64,000 bases of DNA from Larix kaempferi (GCA_027924585.1 BSBM01000822.1:1258001-1322000); one strand, 5' to 3'; counted from the first letter of the stretch, positions 11,361 to 23,281 are shown. Notes: generated by a model from the letters alone, not told the origin. Numbers and translations: made by a program.

Positions 11361-12697
11361 TCAAAAGTTTCTCAAGGGAAAATCTACTACCGCAGTTCTC
11401 AACGATCCTTTCCCCACTCAGAACCAACAACTAATCACACACACCTATCCTTCCCAAGGAGAAGCATCCTCCATCGCATATGTTCTCATGATGCGTAGAG
11501 AGACCGTCAACTTGAACACGCGTTCTCGTTCGTATGACTCCGTCTCGCTGAAGGAACCCGTTGGAAGCAATATTGAAAAATATTCCACTTCGATTCCCGA
11601 TGTCACCGTACCGCACGCTTCTCTCACCATTGAGAAGCCCTCTTTAGATTCAGTGTTGTGTCTGCCCAAGATCACGTTTCAAAAAGTTGTTTTCAATCCC
11701 AACACTCGGGCCGCTCAGAACTACAATATTGTAGAGGACCTAGCACACGCTCCTTATGCTATTTCGACGCTTGAGGTCTTGCAGAACTGTCCTAACCAGC
11801 GCAAGACTCTCCTCACTGCCATCGGCGCGGTTGATCCATATTCTTTGAATACCATCATGTTCCAGCTGGAATACTTTAAGCTGAGGATTTCCCATCAGTT
11901 GGCATTTCAAGTCACCACAAACATTGCTAGGAATACAATCCATCGTACCGTCTTGGACGAAGGTGCCTCTACTTCAGTCATGTCGATTTCATGTTGGAGA
12001 GCCATTGGCTCTCCCGAGTTGAATCGTTCTCCCACCACCTTGAAAGCATTCGACGGATGTGGCTTTCAACCTCATGGGTTGTTACAAGCCTTAGCAGTCG
12101 AGTTGGGGGAAAGACCGAAACCATTAACGTGGAAGTGGTCGCTGCCCCGTTAGATTATAATATTTTGCTTAGTCGTAATTGGTTTTATGCCATGACTACG
12201 GTCGCATCATCTGTCTTCCGCATAGTACAATTCCCCCACCATGGCCGAATTGTTACTGTCGACCAACTGGATTTATGTACACCTGACACCGCTACTCATC
12301 CGGGTGATAATGTTCCATTACTTGGACAATCTTCGCACCCATATAAGAGCGTAGGGGTCGGCCTCATTAAGGACTCATCCCTTATGGGCATTTTTCCAAC
12401 CTCAGATCCCCCCAATCATGTTTCCACAGTGAACATGATCTCCTCTTGGAGTTCATCTATCCCCAACTCTACTGATCAATGGCTTGTACCTGATGAAGCC
12501 ACCACACATATGATTGGAAACAATATGCCTCTTTCACCCACTGAACTCACTTACGAGGCTATCCCGTCAGCACCGGAGGACCACTTAGCCATGGCCTCCA
12601 CCTCCTGTTCTCTACAGTGGACATCATCCCTACCCGATCCTCTGCTACGGACTTTTCATTATGATGAGTCCATTATGGAAATCATGAGTGCCGATGA
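11361..12697 (+). pseudogene. Linker and aspartic protease of element B, cut by copia I
   Basis: The frame opened at 11293 runs through the linker (NTRAAQNYNIVED) to the protease active site LDEGASTSVMS, with the Asp codon at 11956-11958. As in element A, the triplet is D-E-G. A frameshift near 12100 moves the second half (YNILLSRNWFYAM, about 12160-12195) into the frame that runs from 11991. The post-protease linker is then open until copia I inserts at 12698, after the stretch MSADD. The homologous sequence resumes at 19580 (PPWEDLHHQS), as in element A around 2520. Confidence 0.8.
12693..12697 (+). repeat. TSD of copia I, left copy (GATGA)
   Basis: GATGA directly precedes the TG of the left LTR, and the same five bases follow the CA of the right LTR at 19580-19584. 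Confidence 0.9.
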
Positions 12698-13285
12698 TGT
12701 TATTTTTTTATAAATTTCAATCTGATCTAGGATCTTAACTGAGATAATAACATGTACAACATATCTACAGCATATCAATCATGGACACAATAATGCAAGC
12801 ACACAAGAGACACAGAGTTTCACCGGGGAAAACCAAGAAGGTGAAAAACCCCGCAACTTCCTCAGAGATAGATAGAGTAATGATACAACCCAAGTACAAG
12901 AGATAGTCCTCCTAGCAGCAGCTTCTCCTCCTCCACAAGTGTGCCACTCTCCAATGAGAGTATGAGTGAGGAAGTGAATGATCAAATAGAGTGCCTCCTC
13001 CACTCTATTTATACTTGACTTGACTTTCCTAATAACCTTTACTAGGTCGGCCTTAACTTAACCACATAACATAATGTTGATAGGGCCGATCCCCAACAAG
13101 GTGGTCTAATAACCCATCAAGTATAAGTTACGACACTTACAATATAAATGACGACACTTCTGTATAGAGGAATAATAACATCTCTATAGGAATACAAACA
13201 CTTCCATATAGAGGAATAATAACATCTCTATAGGAATACAATATACATAGATGAAATACATTCCAAAGTTACATATACATCAACA
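12698..13285 (-). repeat. Copia I 3' LTR (left, 588 bp)
   Basis: It starts TGTTATTTTT and ends CATCAACA, followed by CTCCCTTTT, the complement of a polypurine tract. It aligns end to end with 18959-19579. The right copy is longer because of an extra segment around 19370-19400 that duplicates the ggtggtctaataacc stretch. Confidence 0.93.
13006..13013 (-). promoter_or_regulatory. TATA box in copia I left LTR
   Basis: On the minus strand the bases read TATAAATA. The same position in the right LTR is altered (near 19265), while copia II has an identical box at 57019-57026. Confidence 0.55.
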
Positions 13286-13294
13286 CTCCCTTTT
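13286..13294 (-). promoter_or_regulatory. Copia I polypurine tract
   Basis: AAAAGGGAG on the minus strand directly abuts the 3' LTR, as needed for plus-strand DNA priming. Confidence 0.8.
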
Positions 13295-13525
13295 AACTAG
13301 GAAGGTATTTCTCGACACAGATCTTCTAGCACAAGTCTTCTTCTCTGGATCATCGTCATCGTCACTACTACTGCTATCTCAATCAATCTCTGATCTACTC
13401 ATCATAGAAGTTCTACAGAGCCAATCCTTTTTCATACTAGATGTAGGCCCGCTATCTGCAGGTCTTCATCATCGCTGTCCATACTGTGGAATCCTCAGGA
13501 CTTATTACGTGCGTCACAAAACCTG

Positions 13526-14050
13526 GTTGTAGCATCCCAGGCTGTTACGAGTACACAGCTCTACCTGTCGGATCTCCCAGGAGCATATTACATGTGACCC
13601 CACCACAAAACCTGGTTGTAGCATCCCAAGCTATTACGAGCACACATCTCTACCTGTCGGATCTCCCAGGAGCATATTACATGTGGTCTCACCACAAAAC
13701 CTTGCAAGAGCATCCCAGGCTGTTACGAGCACACAGCTCTCCCTGTCGGATCTCCCAAGGACACATTACATGTGGTCATGGAAAAAAATTGCAAGAGCAT
13801 CCCACGCTATTACGAGCACACATCTCTACTTGTCGGATCTCCCAAGGACGCATTACATGCCATAAGACAAAAACTCGAAAGAGCATCCTAGGTTGTTACA
13901 AGCACACAGCTCTACCTATCGAATCTCCCAGGGCGCTATTATATGTCCTCCCAGAGCAATGCCTCGAAAGATTATCCCAGACTGTTACGAGCACACAGCT
14001 CTACCTATCGAATCTCCCAAGTCTACTTATATGCTCATCTGCACAACCTG
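13526..14050 (-). repeat. Tandem array of 86-89 bp units, copia I 3' UTR
   Basis: Six units start at 13526, 13615, 13704, 13791, 13877 and 13966. Each contains GCATCCCAGGCTGTTACGAG, then CACACAGCTCTACC and GGATCTCCCA. A partial seventh copy seems to precede the first (13462-13525). Reading frames across the array are by-products of the repeat. Confidence 0.9.
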
Positions 14051-14160
14051 TCCATGGCCACAGAGTATCGTCCTGATACTCACCAAACATCATCCTGATG
14101 TACATCAACACATGATCATCCTGATCATCATCATAGCATCATCCTGATGCATATCATCTG

Positions 14161-14580
14161 GAGCAACATCCTGAAGCTCTTCATCCATTATCATTTTGAT
14201 CATACTGTGCATCCACCTGATGCATACCAAGTATCTACCTGATACATATCACATACATGATCCACCTGATCATACAATGTATCCACCTAATACATATCAT
14301 GCATCTACCTGATGCATATTACCATACATGATCTACCTTATCATACAATGTATCCACCTAATACATATCATCATACATGATCTACCTGATCATATAATGT
14401 ATCCACCTAATACATATCATCATACATGATCTACCTGATCATATAATGTATCCACCTAATACATATACAAATACATGATCCAACTGATCATATCAAGCAT
14501 CCAATATGATGCATACACAAATACACGATCCAACTGATCATAACGAGCATCCAACATTATGCATATACAGAGCAATAACT
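14161..14580 (-). repeat. Minisatellite of small hairpin words, copia I 3' UTR
   Basis: Units of about 47-48 bp alternate three short quasi-palindromes built on ATC-YACCT-GAT: TGATCTACCTGATCA, TGCATCTACCTGATGCA and TGTATCCACCTAATACA. In most copies flanking bases change together so that the arms still pair. Confidence 0.8.
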
Positions 14581-14680
14581 GGATCATCGTCCTGATGCTC
14601 ATCACACAATGCTTACATCCACAGCCATGGGAAAGATCCTCCTCTCGCCATGCTAGGAATGGCTCCTGCAAATGTGTCCA

Positions 14681-16262
14681 TCACTTCTTCCACGAAGTGT
14701 CGTCAATCTGGAGAACACTAAGCCTCCCTCTAAAGTACTCAAACTTCACTCTGGCTATTGGTTTCATCAACACATATGCAACTTGCTTATCCGTCACAAC
14801 ATATCGGAGCTCCACTGCTCCTCTCTGTACCATATCCCTGATATAGTGATATTTGATCTCAATGTGCTTCGACCTGTCATGGAACACCGGGTTCTCAGAA
14901 ATCTTCACACAACTCTGGTTGTCACAAAATATACCAGTAGCATCCAACGGGAGATCAAATAACTCAAACAGTAGCTTCCTCGGCCATATTTCCTCACAAC
15001 TAGCCGAACAAGCTGCAACATACTCTGCTTCGGCTGTACTCAGTGCCACACGGGACTACTTCTTGCTAAACCAAGAGATCATACCGGATCCCTACTGAAG
15101 CAGCACCCCGAAGTGCTCTTCTGATCAATGGCACTGCCTGCCCAATCTGAATCAACATAAACCTCTAGGTTAACCTTTTGATTCGCATCATACTTGAGCC
15201 CATAATCAACCGTACCCTTCAGGTACCTCAGAATATGCTTTACAGCAACCAGGTGAAAACCTATGGGATCCGTCAGGAACTAGCTCAATATCTTCACTGC
15301 AAAGAAAATATATGGTCTTGTGTTCATCAGGTACATTAAGGACCCAATCATCTGACGATACATCGTGGCATCAACCGGCTTATATTAAGCATCACACAAA
15401 AGCTTCAAGTTCGATGCCATAGGTGTGGCCATGGCCTTGCAGTCCATCATCCCAAACCTCTTCAGAATCTCTATTGCATACTTCCCTTGTCCAAGGAAGA
15501 TTCCATCTGCACTCTGCCACACCTCCATTCCTAGAAAATAGTACATCATCCCCAAGTCCTTCATCTCGAACTCGATAGCAAGCTTCCTCTTGGTATCGGC
15601 AATCAACCCACCCTCACTTGTTACAAACAGATCATATACAATAGTAGTATCACAGGATTTCCTTCCTCAACCTTGTAGTAAAGGTTGGAATCCACTTTAC
15701 TCTTGGTAAAGTCCAAACTAGATAAAAATGTGTCCATCCTACCATACCAAGGCCTAGGAGCTTGCTTCAAGCCATACAAGGCTTTCTTCAACCTGCACAC
15801 ATATGACTCCCTGTCATATGTCTCAAAACCGAGTGGTTGCTCCACATACACTTCCTCTTCGACTACACCATTCAAGAAAGCTATCTTGACATCCATCTAG
15901 TATATCTTCCATTTCATCACTGCAACCAGAGCAAGTACTGATGGAAGTGTTCCTGGCTACAGGTGCAAAAGTCTCTTCATAGTCTATTCCCTCTTTCTGA
16001 GAGAAGACACGAGCTACAAATCTCGCTTTGTATTTTTCTATGCTACCATATGCAACATGTTTGATCTTATAGATCCACTTGGAAGTCACAATAGACTTCC
16101 CTTCAGGTCTTGGGACTACATCACAGACATCATGATCGACTGGTACTCCTGGATCATGGCATTCTTCCCAAATCCCGGGAACTTCAATATCTTCAATAGA
16201 TAACTTTGTTGTTGAACAAATGTTGTAGTCCTTCTTTTGTAGGTGATGGTATACGATCTTTC
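14681..16262 (-). pseudogene. Copia I reverse transcriptase and RNase H
   Basis: Read leftwards from 16262: the RT start WIYKIKHVAYGSIEKYKARF with EGIDYEETFAPVAR (15823-16089), then in another frame [21 protein letters not shown] and [15 protein letters not shown] (15621-15896). The YVDD box is destroyed by a 4-base deletion near 15630-15640, leaving LLYMICL and a stop. RT continues as KDLGMMYYFLGMEVW (15385-15606). RNase H follows as STAEAEYVA and FCDNQSCVKISENPVFHDRSKH (14681-15049). This is a standard copia pol end, inactive. Confidence 0.9.
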
Positions 16263-16531
16263 CTACAAAACAAGTTAAATTGCATGATTAGAAAACATCT
16301 CATAGTTTTCAGAACAAATTCTTACACATAAATAAATATGTCATACAGTCATGCAATTATCTTAGCCAATGCTTCAATACAACATTTATCCATATCCCGT
16401 AACTTTCTAGATGCCTTCCAATATCTACCAGAACATTGTTAAGAGTGTGCACAACTCCCAACATGTCAACAAAGAGGTTTCATTCTAGATAAGTAGCAAT
16501 GGAATGTTGTACAGTGCCATAGGCCACTTAC
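16263..16531 (-). other. Intron-like spacer between integrase and RT remnants, copia I
   Basis: On the minus strand, GG followed by GTAAGT opens the segment at 16531. CTAAT lies about 25-30 bases before TTTTGTAG, which closes it at 16263. Copia II has the same signals at the same place (60384 to 60097). It has no long reading frame. It may be a spliced intron or a decayed coding piece shared by descent. Confidence 0.4.
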
Positions 16532-16673
16532 CCATCAGATGCATATTAGTAGTATACTGTTCATTAATGCAATTATTCTAATATGCATAATACAAAACCT
16601 AAGTCTAGGAACATAAGTGTATACATCATTGAACAATATTAATAAGAAATGATAATTTAAATACTTATCTTTG

Positions 16674-16860
16674 TTAGTTGTTGTTGGGTTGACTCCCTCT
16701 CAGTCTTTGCTTCCTTTCGGCAACTCCATTCTGATGTGGATTGTGAGAAGTGGTAAAATCCCTCTGAATGTCTGCATCCTTGTAGAAACTACTAGAGTGT
16801 GCTCCCTCTTGATCTTTGCTTCCTGGATTACCTATCCTTGAACTTGTATCCATCCTCAAT
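16674..16860 (-). pseudogene. Copia I integrase remnant
   Basis: The stretch HNPHQNGVAERKQR is the conserved copia integrase motif that holds the catalytic Glu. Upstream residues (FYKDADIQRDFTTS) fit the same region. Most of the integrase core before it is not recognisable, and a stop follows after about ten residues. Confidence 0.75.
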
Positions 16861-18946
16861 CACTATGCATGCTTACTAGTATCATCATTGTGTTACCCTC
16901 AAGATCTCATACATAATCATACATTCATTAGTATAATCTCAATACTATCAAAACACAATAATCTTAAACATGTATAGTCATGATCATTTCAAACACAGAT
17001 AATAAGCATTAGCATTCAATGTTTTAGGGAAGACTTCTCTTCCTCATGCATATTCATATTTGACCAAAGGACTTTTCTGGTTAGTCATATCATCAATCAA
17101 GGTAAGAGACAAAATATGAATAAACCCTTGATTACTTACATTTCTAACTTCATGAATAATCATTATCAACCATACAACAGTATAAGATCCTAACACAAGG
17201 TAGGATTCTAACTTGATATAGGAAAAACATACATGGTTATCATATTTGCTAGTTATGTCTAGCAATGTCTTCTTGTTATCTTTAATGATGTGTGCTAGTA
17301 ACCTGCATATCTCATAGGTTAATCATTATAGAACCAAGTTATACATACCTCATAAGTAGATCTTCTATGTGATCCATGACAATGGATGAATCTTTGTCTT
17401 CATGTCAATATGGTCATATTTTCTTGAACTAGAACATGATTTGTCTTTCTTGATGTACCTTTCATGTTAGCGGACAACATCAACCTCATACAACACCACA
17501 ATGCATTAGTACAATCTTAAGTGTTAAAACCCTAATCAATGAATATTTGCATTCATAATTTTATTAAGGTGATACGACAAGTATAAAGTTAATCAAGATT
17601 GTACTAACCTTAATGAAGACAAACATACCATAAACTTAATCATGAACAGATCTCGACACATACCTGGATAAGTCATACCTGTCGAGATTGCTTGTAATCT
17701 TCTTATGTAAGGCCTTAGCCTCATCTCCCTCTGAAACTAGAATTTATTCACTTATGTAGGTGACCAATCCATTCTCTTCTAGGATTAACCCAATCCACAA
17801 GATTTGCAGAAACTGGATCTGGAGCTGGATTAGGGTTTTTCAGGGAAACCCTAAAAATTCAAACTTTGAATTTCAAATTTATGAAAGGATAGAAAGATGT
17901 GCCTTGATGAGCTAGTCAAGCTGGTATACTCAAAATTTGAAAACTGCAAAGTTTCACCCCTCAAAATTTCCTTTGAAACTTCTGGATCTTCTGGATAGAA
18001 TCCCGAACTAGGTTTTGACAAAGCCCACCCTTCTTCCCAACCAAAAGATTCGATCCAAAGCTCTAAACTTCGATTTTTCTGAGGAGCTTCCAGCCGTGGT
18101 CACAAACTTCAAAAATTCCCATTTTTGCAGAAGCCCTAATTTTCCACTTTTCCGATTAAAGTCCCGAACTAGGGTTTGATCAAGCCCGACATCTGCCCAA
18201 CCAAAAAATTTGAGCTTGGTCTCTAAATTTTTATTTTGATGAGGAGCATCTAGTTGTGGTCTCCAATACAAAAATTCCAACACTCTCTGAAACCCTAAAT
18301 TCCTGAAGCCATGAATGAAGGTGCTCAAAATCCAATTTTGTTTTGACATGCACCTGATTGTTTCTGGTGTAACTCTAAAATTTTAGATCTACAGGATCTG
18401 AAAATTCTTCTTGTGGTAGCCTGACCTGTTATATTTCCAACCCCACAGGTCTGAACTCAATTGGATTCTCTAAGAGAGAGTTATGCCAAGTGTCGCAATG
18501 TGACCTGTTTATGGGATAAAACAGGAGAGCGAACTTGTATGGCGTGCCACGTGTCACTGGTTCAGTTTCGGCCTCTGAAAAACTTACCTTAGAAAGTGCA
18601 GTCCATTCCCTACCTGTAACGTTTTACTAAATTTCATTTGGAGCTTCCTAGCCCAAGTTATGACCTTTTTTCCTAGGTCACTTGTTTAAGACTCAGATCT
18701 GGAAGAGGTAGAAACCCTATATTGTACAGATCATAAATCACCAAGTATAACAAATTAGAGGTTGTCCTTTGGACATAAGGTACATGGGGATCTTATCTTC
18801 TACCTATAAGATTTTTAGATCCTGAAACCTCCCCGAAATGTATTTATAGCGAAATTGCTACGATGACTGGTTTTTGCTATATCAAGCCCTAGCTTCGCAA
18901 GTGCAACAAGTGTCATAAATGCCATATCATGCCTTCTTTCAGGCTA
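16861..18946 (-). other. Copia I 5' internal region without recognisable gag
   Basis: About 2.1 kb where gag and protease should lie. I see no CCHC knuckle and no long frame. The 113-residue frame at 18008-18349 has no gag-like motif. A duplicated block of about 120 bp starts at 18001 and again at 18162 (both open TCCCGAACTAGG, contain CCCAACCAAAA and end with AAAAATTCC). The element may have been a non-autonomous derivative, or gag has decayed. Confidence 0.5.
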
Positions 18947-18958
18947 GCTCTGATACCA
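18947..18958 (-). promoter_or_regulatory. Copia I primer binding site
   Basis: TGGTATCAGAGC on the minus strand, directly next to the LTR end. This is the standard copia site complementary to the 3' end of initiator-methionine tRNA. Confidence 0.9.
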
Positions 18959-19579
18959 TGTTAGTTTTTCAGAAATTTCAATCTGATATAGGATCTTAAC
19001 TGAGAGAATAACATGTACAACATATCTACAACATATCAATCATGGACACAATAATGCAAGCACACAAGAGACACATAGTTTCACCGGGGAAAACCAAGAA
19101 GGTGAAAAACCCCGCAACTTCCTCGGAGATAGATATAGCAATGATACAAACCAAGTACAAGAGATATTCCTCCTAGCAGCAGCTTCTCCTCCTCCACAAG
19201 TGTTCCACTCTCCAATGAGAGTATGAGTGAGAAAGTGAATGATCAAATAGAGTGCCTCCCGCACTCTAATTATACTTGACTTGACTTGCCTAATAACCTT
19301 TACTAGGTCGGCCTTAACTTAACCACATAACATAATGCTGACAGTGCCGACCCCCAATAGGGTGGTCTAATAACCCTTTAACCCACATGACTTATATAGG
19401 GACGACCCCAACAAGGTGGTCTAATAACCCATCAAACAATATAAATGACGACACTTCCGTATAGAGGAATAATAACATCTCTATAGGAATACAAACACTT
19501 CCGTATAGAGGAATAACATCTCTATAGGAATACAATATACATAGATGAAATACATTCTGAAGTTACATATACATCAACA
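18959..19579 (-). repeat. Copia I 5' LTR (right, 621 bp)
   Basis: TGTTAGTTTTTC...CATCAACA, matching the left LTR at 12698-13285. It carries the promoter for the minus-strand transcript. The TSD GATGA follows at 19580-19584. Confidence 0.93.
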
Positions 19580-20760
19580 GATGACCCTCCGTGGGAAGAC
19601 CTCCATCATCAATCGTCTTTCCTTCCTTAATTGGATACTGTGGAGAATAGCATCACCGCCATATTTACATCGGATGTCTACCCTGGCTCTCAGTCCTCAA
19701 TACTTACGTGTCAAACGAACTCTGAAGGAAACTTGGCCAACATTGAACCTACCATTTCGGTCGACATATTAGTTACTCCTGGTGTAGTGGAACACATTTG
19801 TTTAGGCCAGAAGTGTTCCCTTGAAGAGATTACAACGTTCACGGCCTTGTTCAAGCAATTTCGATACGTTTTTGCTTGGACCTACGAGGAGATGCCCGAG
19901 TTAGACCCCGCTATTGTTTCACACATGATTCAAACCTATCCTGATGCTAAACCAGTCCATCAAAAGTTGCGACCGGTGCACCCCCGAAATACTGCGGAAA
20001 TCAAGGTAGAGATTGAAAATCTCTTGAAAATTGGTTTTATCTGCCCTGTCCGGTTAACATAATGGGTCTCAAACGTCGTCCCTGTAGCTAAAAAGTAGGG
20101 TACCATTCGTGTCTATGTCGATTATCGGGATATTAAAAATGCTTGTCCTAAGGACAATTACCCGACTCCCTTTATCGACTAGATCATTGACAATTGTGCT
20201 GGAAGTGTCATTTTCTCTTTTACAGATGGATTTTTCGGCTACAACCAGATTGAGATCCACCTGGTTGATCAACACAAGACAACTTTCATCTGTCCTTGGG
20301 GTATGTTTGCTTATCGCAAGCTCCCTTTTGGCCTTAAAAATGCTGGTGCCACATTCCAGCGGGCCATGTCATATGCCTTTCATGATGTGAAGGACTTTGT
20401 GGAACCCTACTTGGACGATCTACCTGCCCATTCACGGCAGTGCGAGTACCACATTAACCATCTGAAGGCGGTATTCCTCAGATGCAGGCGGTATAACATC
20501 CGCCTGAACTCTCACAAGTGTATCTTCTGCATCAAGTCTGGACACCTCCTCGGTTTCATTGTCTTGAAAGATGGGATCTGCATTGATCCCTTGAAGGTGG
20601 CAGCCATCGTTGCTCTCCCACCTCCCACTGACATCACGGAACTTCAAAGTTTGCAAGGGAAGGAAACTTATTTAAGGAGTTTTGTCTATAATTTCGCACA
20701 AAAGACGCAGGGTTACATGAGACTACTAAAAAAAATACGTCTCATTCATTTGGGATGACC
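19580..20760 (+). pseudogene. Reverse transcriptase of element B
   Basis: It resumes after copia I with the pre-RT linker, then VFAWTYEEMPELDPAIVSH (about 19870-19925), VPVAKK then a stop, GTIRVYVDYRD, DGFFGYNQIEI, KLPFGLKNAGATFQRAMSYA and the catalytic box YLDD intact at 20408-20419 (PYLDDLPAHSRQ). The thumb sequence reads IDPLKVAAIVALPPPTDITE. Stops lie near 20060, 20096 and 20180, so three separate frames are needed. Tat-lineage RT by its entry motif and the DDLPAHS context. Confidence 0.88.
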
Positions 20761-21420
20761 AAGCACAACAATCCTTTGATAGTCTCAAACGCTATCATGC
20801 ACGCCCCTGTGCTCCAACCACCCAATTACTACAAGGATTATATCCTTTATCTTTCTTTTTCTGCCACCACGATCGCCATGGTCTTGGTACAAGAAGACAA
20901 CGCCCAGGAACATGTGATTTATTACTTAAGTAAGGGTCTCATTGACACCGAAACTCACTCTCACAGAAGTTATTGCCATCCAAAAGTTCTGACATTACAT
21001 CTTGCTTCGCACCACCACCATCATCGCTGATTCAAACCCCATGTACCACGTTTTGACCCGTCAGGTGCTTGGGGGAAAGTATTCACACTGGATCGTGATA
21101 TTGCAGGAATTTGATCTCCTATTCGAAAAGGCTAAGTCTAAAAAGTCTTTGGTGTTTGCCGAGCTAATCTGTGATCTTCCCCGTGTTGATGTTGAATTTG
21201 ATCCCAATGATTCTCTTCTAGATGAACCATTGTTCCTCATCAGTATGTCTAATCCGTGGTATGGAGATATCACTTTATATCTTCAGACCCAATGTTTCAG
21301 CCCCCAACTCTCTCGGGACGACCGCCGTCGAATATGCCACCATGCAAAGTATTACTTGATCATCAGTGATACCTTGTATTGTCGTGGTATTGATTCTATT
21401 CTTTGACATTGTCTGACTCA
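20761..21420 (+). pseudogene. RNase H and pre-integrase linker of element B
   Basis: RNase H is degraded over 20761-21030: YYKDYILYLSFSATTIAMVL and HVIYYLSKGLIDTETHS remain, and the catalytic Asp normally found at the start of such a block is not evident. The linker from 21002 (LTRQVLGGKYSHWIVILQEF, then SNPWYGDITLYLQT) matches element A. A TGA closes the frame at about 21405. Confidence 0.7.
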
Positions 21421-22501
21421 TGAAGAGGTTGAACATGTTTTAAATGACTGTCATGCTGGGGCGTGTGGAGGTCATCTCTCTGGGATGGCTAAATCCCAGA
21501 AGATACTTCGCGCAGGATATTATTGGCCATCTATCTTTAAATATTGTATCGAGGCCATAAAAAAATGTCCTCCATGCTAACACTTTCAAACTAAAAAGCG
21601 CACCCACCCAGCCCCATTACACCCTGTTAATTCCATTGGCTCCTTCACTAAATGGGGCATTGACTTCATAGACTGTAAGCCTACCTCGTCCGGGGGGCAT
21701 GGTTACGTCATAGTAGCCGTGGATTACTTTACAAAGTGGGCTGAGGTTATTCCTACATACACGGACAACAGAAAAACCACTGCATTCTTCATGTTCAATC
21801 ATGTTATAGCGCGGTTCGAAGTTCCTCAAGCTATAGTTACCGACCATGGTTCTCACTTTATGAACCACATGGTTGACGAATTGAGCACTAGATTGGGTTT
21901 CCGCCATGAAAACTCAACACCGTACTACCCACAATCCAATGGACAAGTAGATGCCATTAACAAGGTCTTGAAAACCATGATCCTACACATGGTGGGTACG
22001 CATAAGTCCAACTGGCACAACATGCTCTTTTCTACACTATGGGCTTATCGAACTTCCGTCAAGACCGCCACTGGATTTATCCCCTTCCAACTAGCTTATG
22101 GATTGGAGGTAGTCTTACCGATAGAGTGCGAGATTCCATCCCTCAAACTCGTAGTTGAACTTCTCCCTAACACTACTACCGAGGAAGAATGCTTCCTCTA
22201 CATGGAAAAACTAGACGAGACTTGCCGTGATGCCGCTCTTGCCAATGAGGCTCATAGGAAACGCATCAAAGCGCAGTATGACAAGTCATTAGAACCTCGT
22301 GTCTATAGCGAAGGTGATTTGGTCCTCACATACAACCAAAGACACGATAAGCCAGGGGCAGGAAAGTTTGAGTCCATGTGGCATGGGCCCTACATAGTGA
22401 AGCACGTTTTGGAGAAGGGAGCCTACGAACTTGAAGACTATGACGGGATATATTTAGGTGAACCCCGCAATGGGATTTACCTGAAGAGGTACTATGCCTG
22501 A
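21421..22501 (+). pseudogene. Integrase of element B
   Basis: The N-terminal zinc module is complete in spirit (HAGACGGHLSG ... CPPC) and is followed by a TAA at 21578. The core shows WGIDFID, TDHGSHF (Asp codon 21842-21844) and NGQVDAINKVLK, where the catalytic Glu is Asp (21950-21952) at the exact D-35-E spacing. From 21719 the frame is open for 260 codons to a stop at 22499-22501 and includes a C-terminal SH3-like part (GDLVLTYNQR, MWHGPYIVK). This is the best preserved frame of element B, but the catalytic change and the upstream stop argue against activity. Confidence 0.88.
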
Positions 22502-22580
22502 GTTTTTCATGCATAAGTACTTTGTATATACTGTACATGGCATGTGTTTTGTGTGGTGTGACGCTTTGATTTTTGTGTGC

Positions 22581-22994
22581 TTAGGTGTTATACTCACCTG
22601 ACATACCCGTAACCTTTCCTCGGCAGCCTGGGTGTTATACTCACCCACCGACGAGCTTATCATCTTAGGAGGAATGTGTCTATATTTCGCAACCAACAAT
22701 GCTGCGGAATATCAGGCGGTCATTGGAACCCTAACCGACGCTCTTTCCTTGGGTATGGACGACGTTGTTATCCATCTGGATTCGAAACTAGTGGTCTCTC
22801 ATCTTAACCAGATTTACGCTATTCGTGACCCTACCCTACTCCGTCTCTATGGACGAGTCCATCTTCTGGAAAAATCCTTCGAATCCATTCAGTACCTACA
22901 CATTCCACGAGACATGAACACAATTGCCGACTCGATGGCCAACTTCATCTTAGATTGGTACATTGCACACACATATCATATTCATGAACTGTAA
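22581..22994 (+). pseudogene. Second, archaeal-type RNase H after integrase (element B), N-truncated
   Basis: The frame shows NNAAEYQAVIGTLTDALSLG (catalytic Glu), HLDSKLVVSHLNQIY (Asp) and PRDMNTIADSMANF (Asp), the signature order of the extra RNase H of Tat elements. The beginning with the first catalytic Asp (usually FDGAS) is missing. In its place a 15-bp direct repeat, GGTGTTATACTCACC, occurs twice about 46 bp apart. It lies about 80 bp after integrase. Giant-element pol in this window carries the same type of domain before RT instead. Confidence 0.75.
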
Positions 22995-23281
22995 AAGCAG
23001 ACATAACATTGTAAATAACTCATCACATAAGAAAACATATAAACAAGATCTCATTTGGAACACAGATGTATAAAGCCGCCAAAATGTCTGTATATATATA
23101 AATCAAGTTAAAGTAGTGCTGATACAAAATCTGAAGCACGATGGCTTTCAGTGAGTCTATACAAAATCTGAAGCCTGATAGCTTTCACTGGTACAAAATA
23201 TGAGGCTCACAAGATCTCAGTACATACATAATATCATAAGGCCTAACGCCTAGCCTGTGCACCCCTGGGTCTCGCAACCCT
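22995..23281. other. Spacer between convergent pol and antisense gene
   Basis: No gene. It holds three imperfect copies of a roughly 36-bp unit (TACAAAATCTGAAGC..GATRGCTTTCA) at 23123-23217. It is probably the 3' UTR of the antisense gene to its right. Confidence 0.5.

Larger units (their letters stand above)
12698..19579 (-). mobile_element. Copia I: Ty1/copia element inserted in element B
   Basis: Both LTRs (TGTTA...CAACA), a 5-bp TSD (GATGA), a PBS abutting the right LTR and a polypurine tract abutting the left LTR define a complete 6,882-bp element read from right to left. Removing it restores the colinearity of element B's linker. The pol domains are decayed and gag is not recognisable. 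The 3' untranslated part is long and made of tandem repeats. By eye the LTRs differ at roughly 6% over the first 215 bp plus indels, so it is not recent. Confidence 0.93.

Noticed and set aside
13526-14580. Regular repeats that could suggest a CRISPR array
   Set aside because: Repeat units are contiguous with no unique spacers, lie in a copia 3' UTR, and the DNA is eukaryotic.
18008-18349. Candidate copia I gag (113 codons, minus)
   Set aside because: No capsid or zinc-knuckle motif, and it lies across a duplicated block; kept only as unrecognised DNA.
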